From positions 1 through 49,979 of the forward strand of contig JABSQB010000017.1 of the NCBI GenBank assembly GCA_013214545.1: DNA of 49,979 nt, given 5' to 3'. How positions within the stretch are numbered: the first letter of the stretch is position 1; each line of letters begins with the position of its first letter. Shown here one piece after another: positions 49,629 through 49,979 of this stretch. This stretch comes from Henriciella sp. Lineage in GTDB: Bacteria; Pseudomonadota; Alphaproteobacteria; Caulobacterales; Hyphomonadaceae. A program made the translations under genes and the position numbers. The notes beneath the pieces were generated by a model. That model ran no database searches. It was given only the letters and a program-made list of their open reading frames with translations, and was not told the origin of the DNA.

Positions 49629-49979
49629 ATGAATCTATTAAACAGGATCGGCGTCAATCACCCCATCGTCCAAGCCCCGATGGCCGGGGTTTCGACGCCC
49701 GCCATGGCAGCGGCAGTGTCGAATGCGGGCGGTCTCGGCTCGATCGGTGTTGGCGCGGCGGGGGTGTCAGGCGCTGAGCAGATGATCGCAGAGCTGAAAG
49801 ACGCCACGGACCAGCCGTTCAACGTCAATCTGTTTGTCCACGAAACACCGCAGCCAGACCCGGAACGCGAGGCTGCCTGGCTCGAACGATTGAAGCCGCA
49901 ATTCGCGCAGTTTGGAGCTGAGCCGCCCCGTGAGCTGAGAACGATCTATACTAGCTTCGCTGATGATGATGCGATGCTG
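49629..49979 (+). CDS. Nitronate monooxygenase, partial (3' end beyond the window)
   Basis: The first 117 codons of a nitronate monooxygenase (NMO class, FMN barrel). The N-terminus MNLLNRIGVNHPIVQAPMAG and STPAMAAAVSNAGGLGSIGVGAAG match the family, as does FNVNLFVHETPQPDPEREAAWL. The enzyme oxidises nitroalkanes such as propionate 3-nitronate. AAGGAAGG lies about five bases before the ATG. The catalytic histidine region and the rest of the domain are outside the window. Confidence 0.85.
   Translation, partial: MNLLNRIGVNHPIVQAPMAGVSTPAMAAAVSNAGGLGSIGVGAAGVSGAEQMIAELKDATDQPFNVNLFVHETPQPDPEREAAWLERLKPQFAQFGAEPPRELRTIYTSFADDDAML

Overview
This window is ordinary chromosome of an aerobic, moderately GC-rich alphaproteobacterium, most like the Hyphomonadaceae/Maricaulales. 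The evidence is the gene content: valine and leucine catabolism, a PHA synthase, DUF3126, a YcgN-YciI-GpsA cluster, a DegP-RarA pair, an alpha-type L,D-transpeptidase and orphan OmpR-type regulators. I see no insertion sequence, prophage, CRISPR array, integrase or rRNA. One tRNA gene (Arg, CCG) is present. Coding density is very high, and GTG and TTG starts are frequent.

Layout. 30-5516: valine degradation (mmsA, mmsB), a small phasin/PhaM-like protein with a PHA synthase, a GNAT acetyltransferase and a crotonase. 5540-9777: a small exported protein, tRNA-Arg, a TraB/GumN lipoprotein, the gpsA-yciI-ycgN operon and a TetR regulator. 9877-14175: a 38-residue hydrophobic small ORF, glmS, a coiled-coil lipoprotein and glmM, so both dedicated steps to glucosamine-1-phosphate lie close together. 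14172-19103: ThiE-like protein, YggS, a TetR regulator divergent from a flavoprotein over a twin operator, an L,D-transpeptidase and a response regulator. 19105-28099: FMN alpha-hydroxyacid dehydrogenase, isovaleryl-CoA dehydrogenase, DusA, DUF937, an ABM protein, an acyl-CoA dehydrogenase and two tandem GPH-type MFS transporters. 28192-38157: DegP-like protease, RarA, an AlkX/YcaQ-like glycosylase, an M19 dipeptidase, an NhaC antiporter, dienelactone hydrolase and a nucleoside hydrolase-ribokinase-GNAT operon. 38154-49979: Fe(II)/2OG oxygenase, a glycine-zipper protein with RGY repeats, methyltransferase, SDR, YggT, folD-HNH, cysE, double PilZ, GMC oxidoreductase, a GYF_2-like protein, a crotonase, small conserved proteins, a second ABM protein and a truncated nitronate monooxygenase.

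How it fits together. Much of the window serves branched-chain amino acid and acyl-CoA oxidation (mmsA/B, ivd, two acyl-CoA dehydrogenases, two crotonases), with a PHA module that could store the carbon. Around this are envelope genes (glmS/glmM, L,D-transpeptidase, lipoproteins, DegP) and repair genes (RarA, AlkX-like, HNH).

No spectacular new system is evident. The most distinctive signals are: five convergent gene pairs sharing exactly the same 4-bp stop-codon overlap; a pair of ATAAC-N3-GTTAT operators 22 bp apart; an 11-bp-phased GCGGAC array upstream of glmS; a shared upstream block at two unrelated exported-protein genes; a possible 10-codon leader ORF; the 38-residue small ORF; and a compact PHA synthase paired with a very small, basic-tailed partner. 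All positions and residue numbers were read by eye from the sequence; no database search was run.
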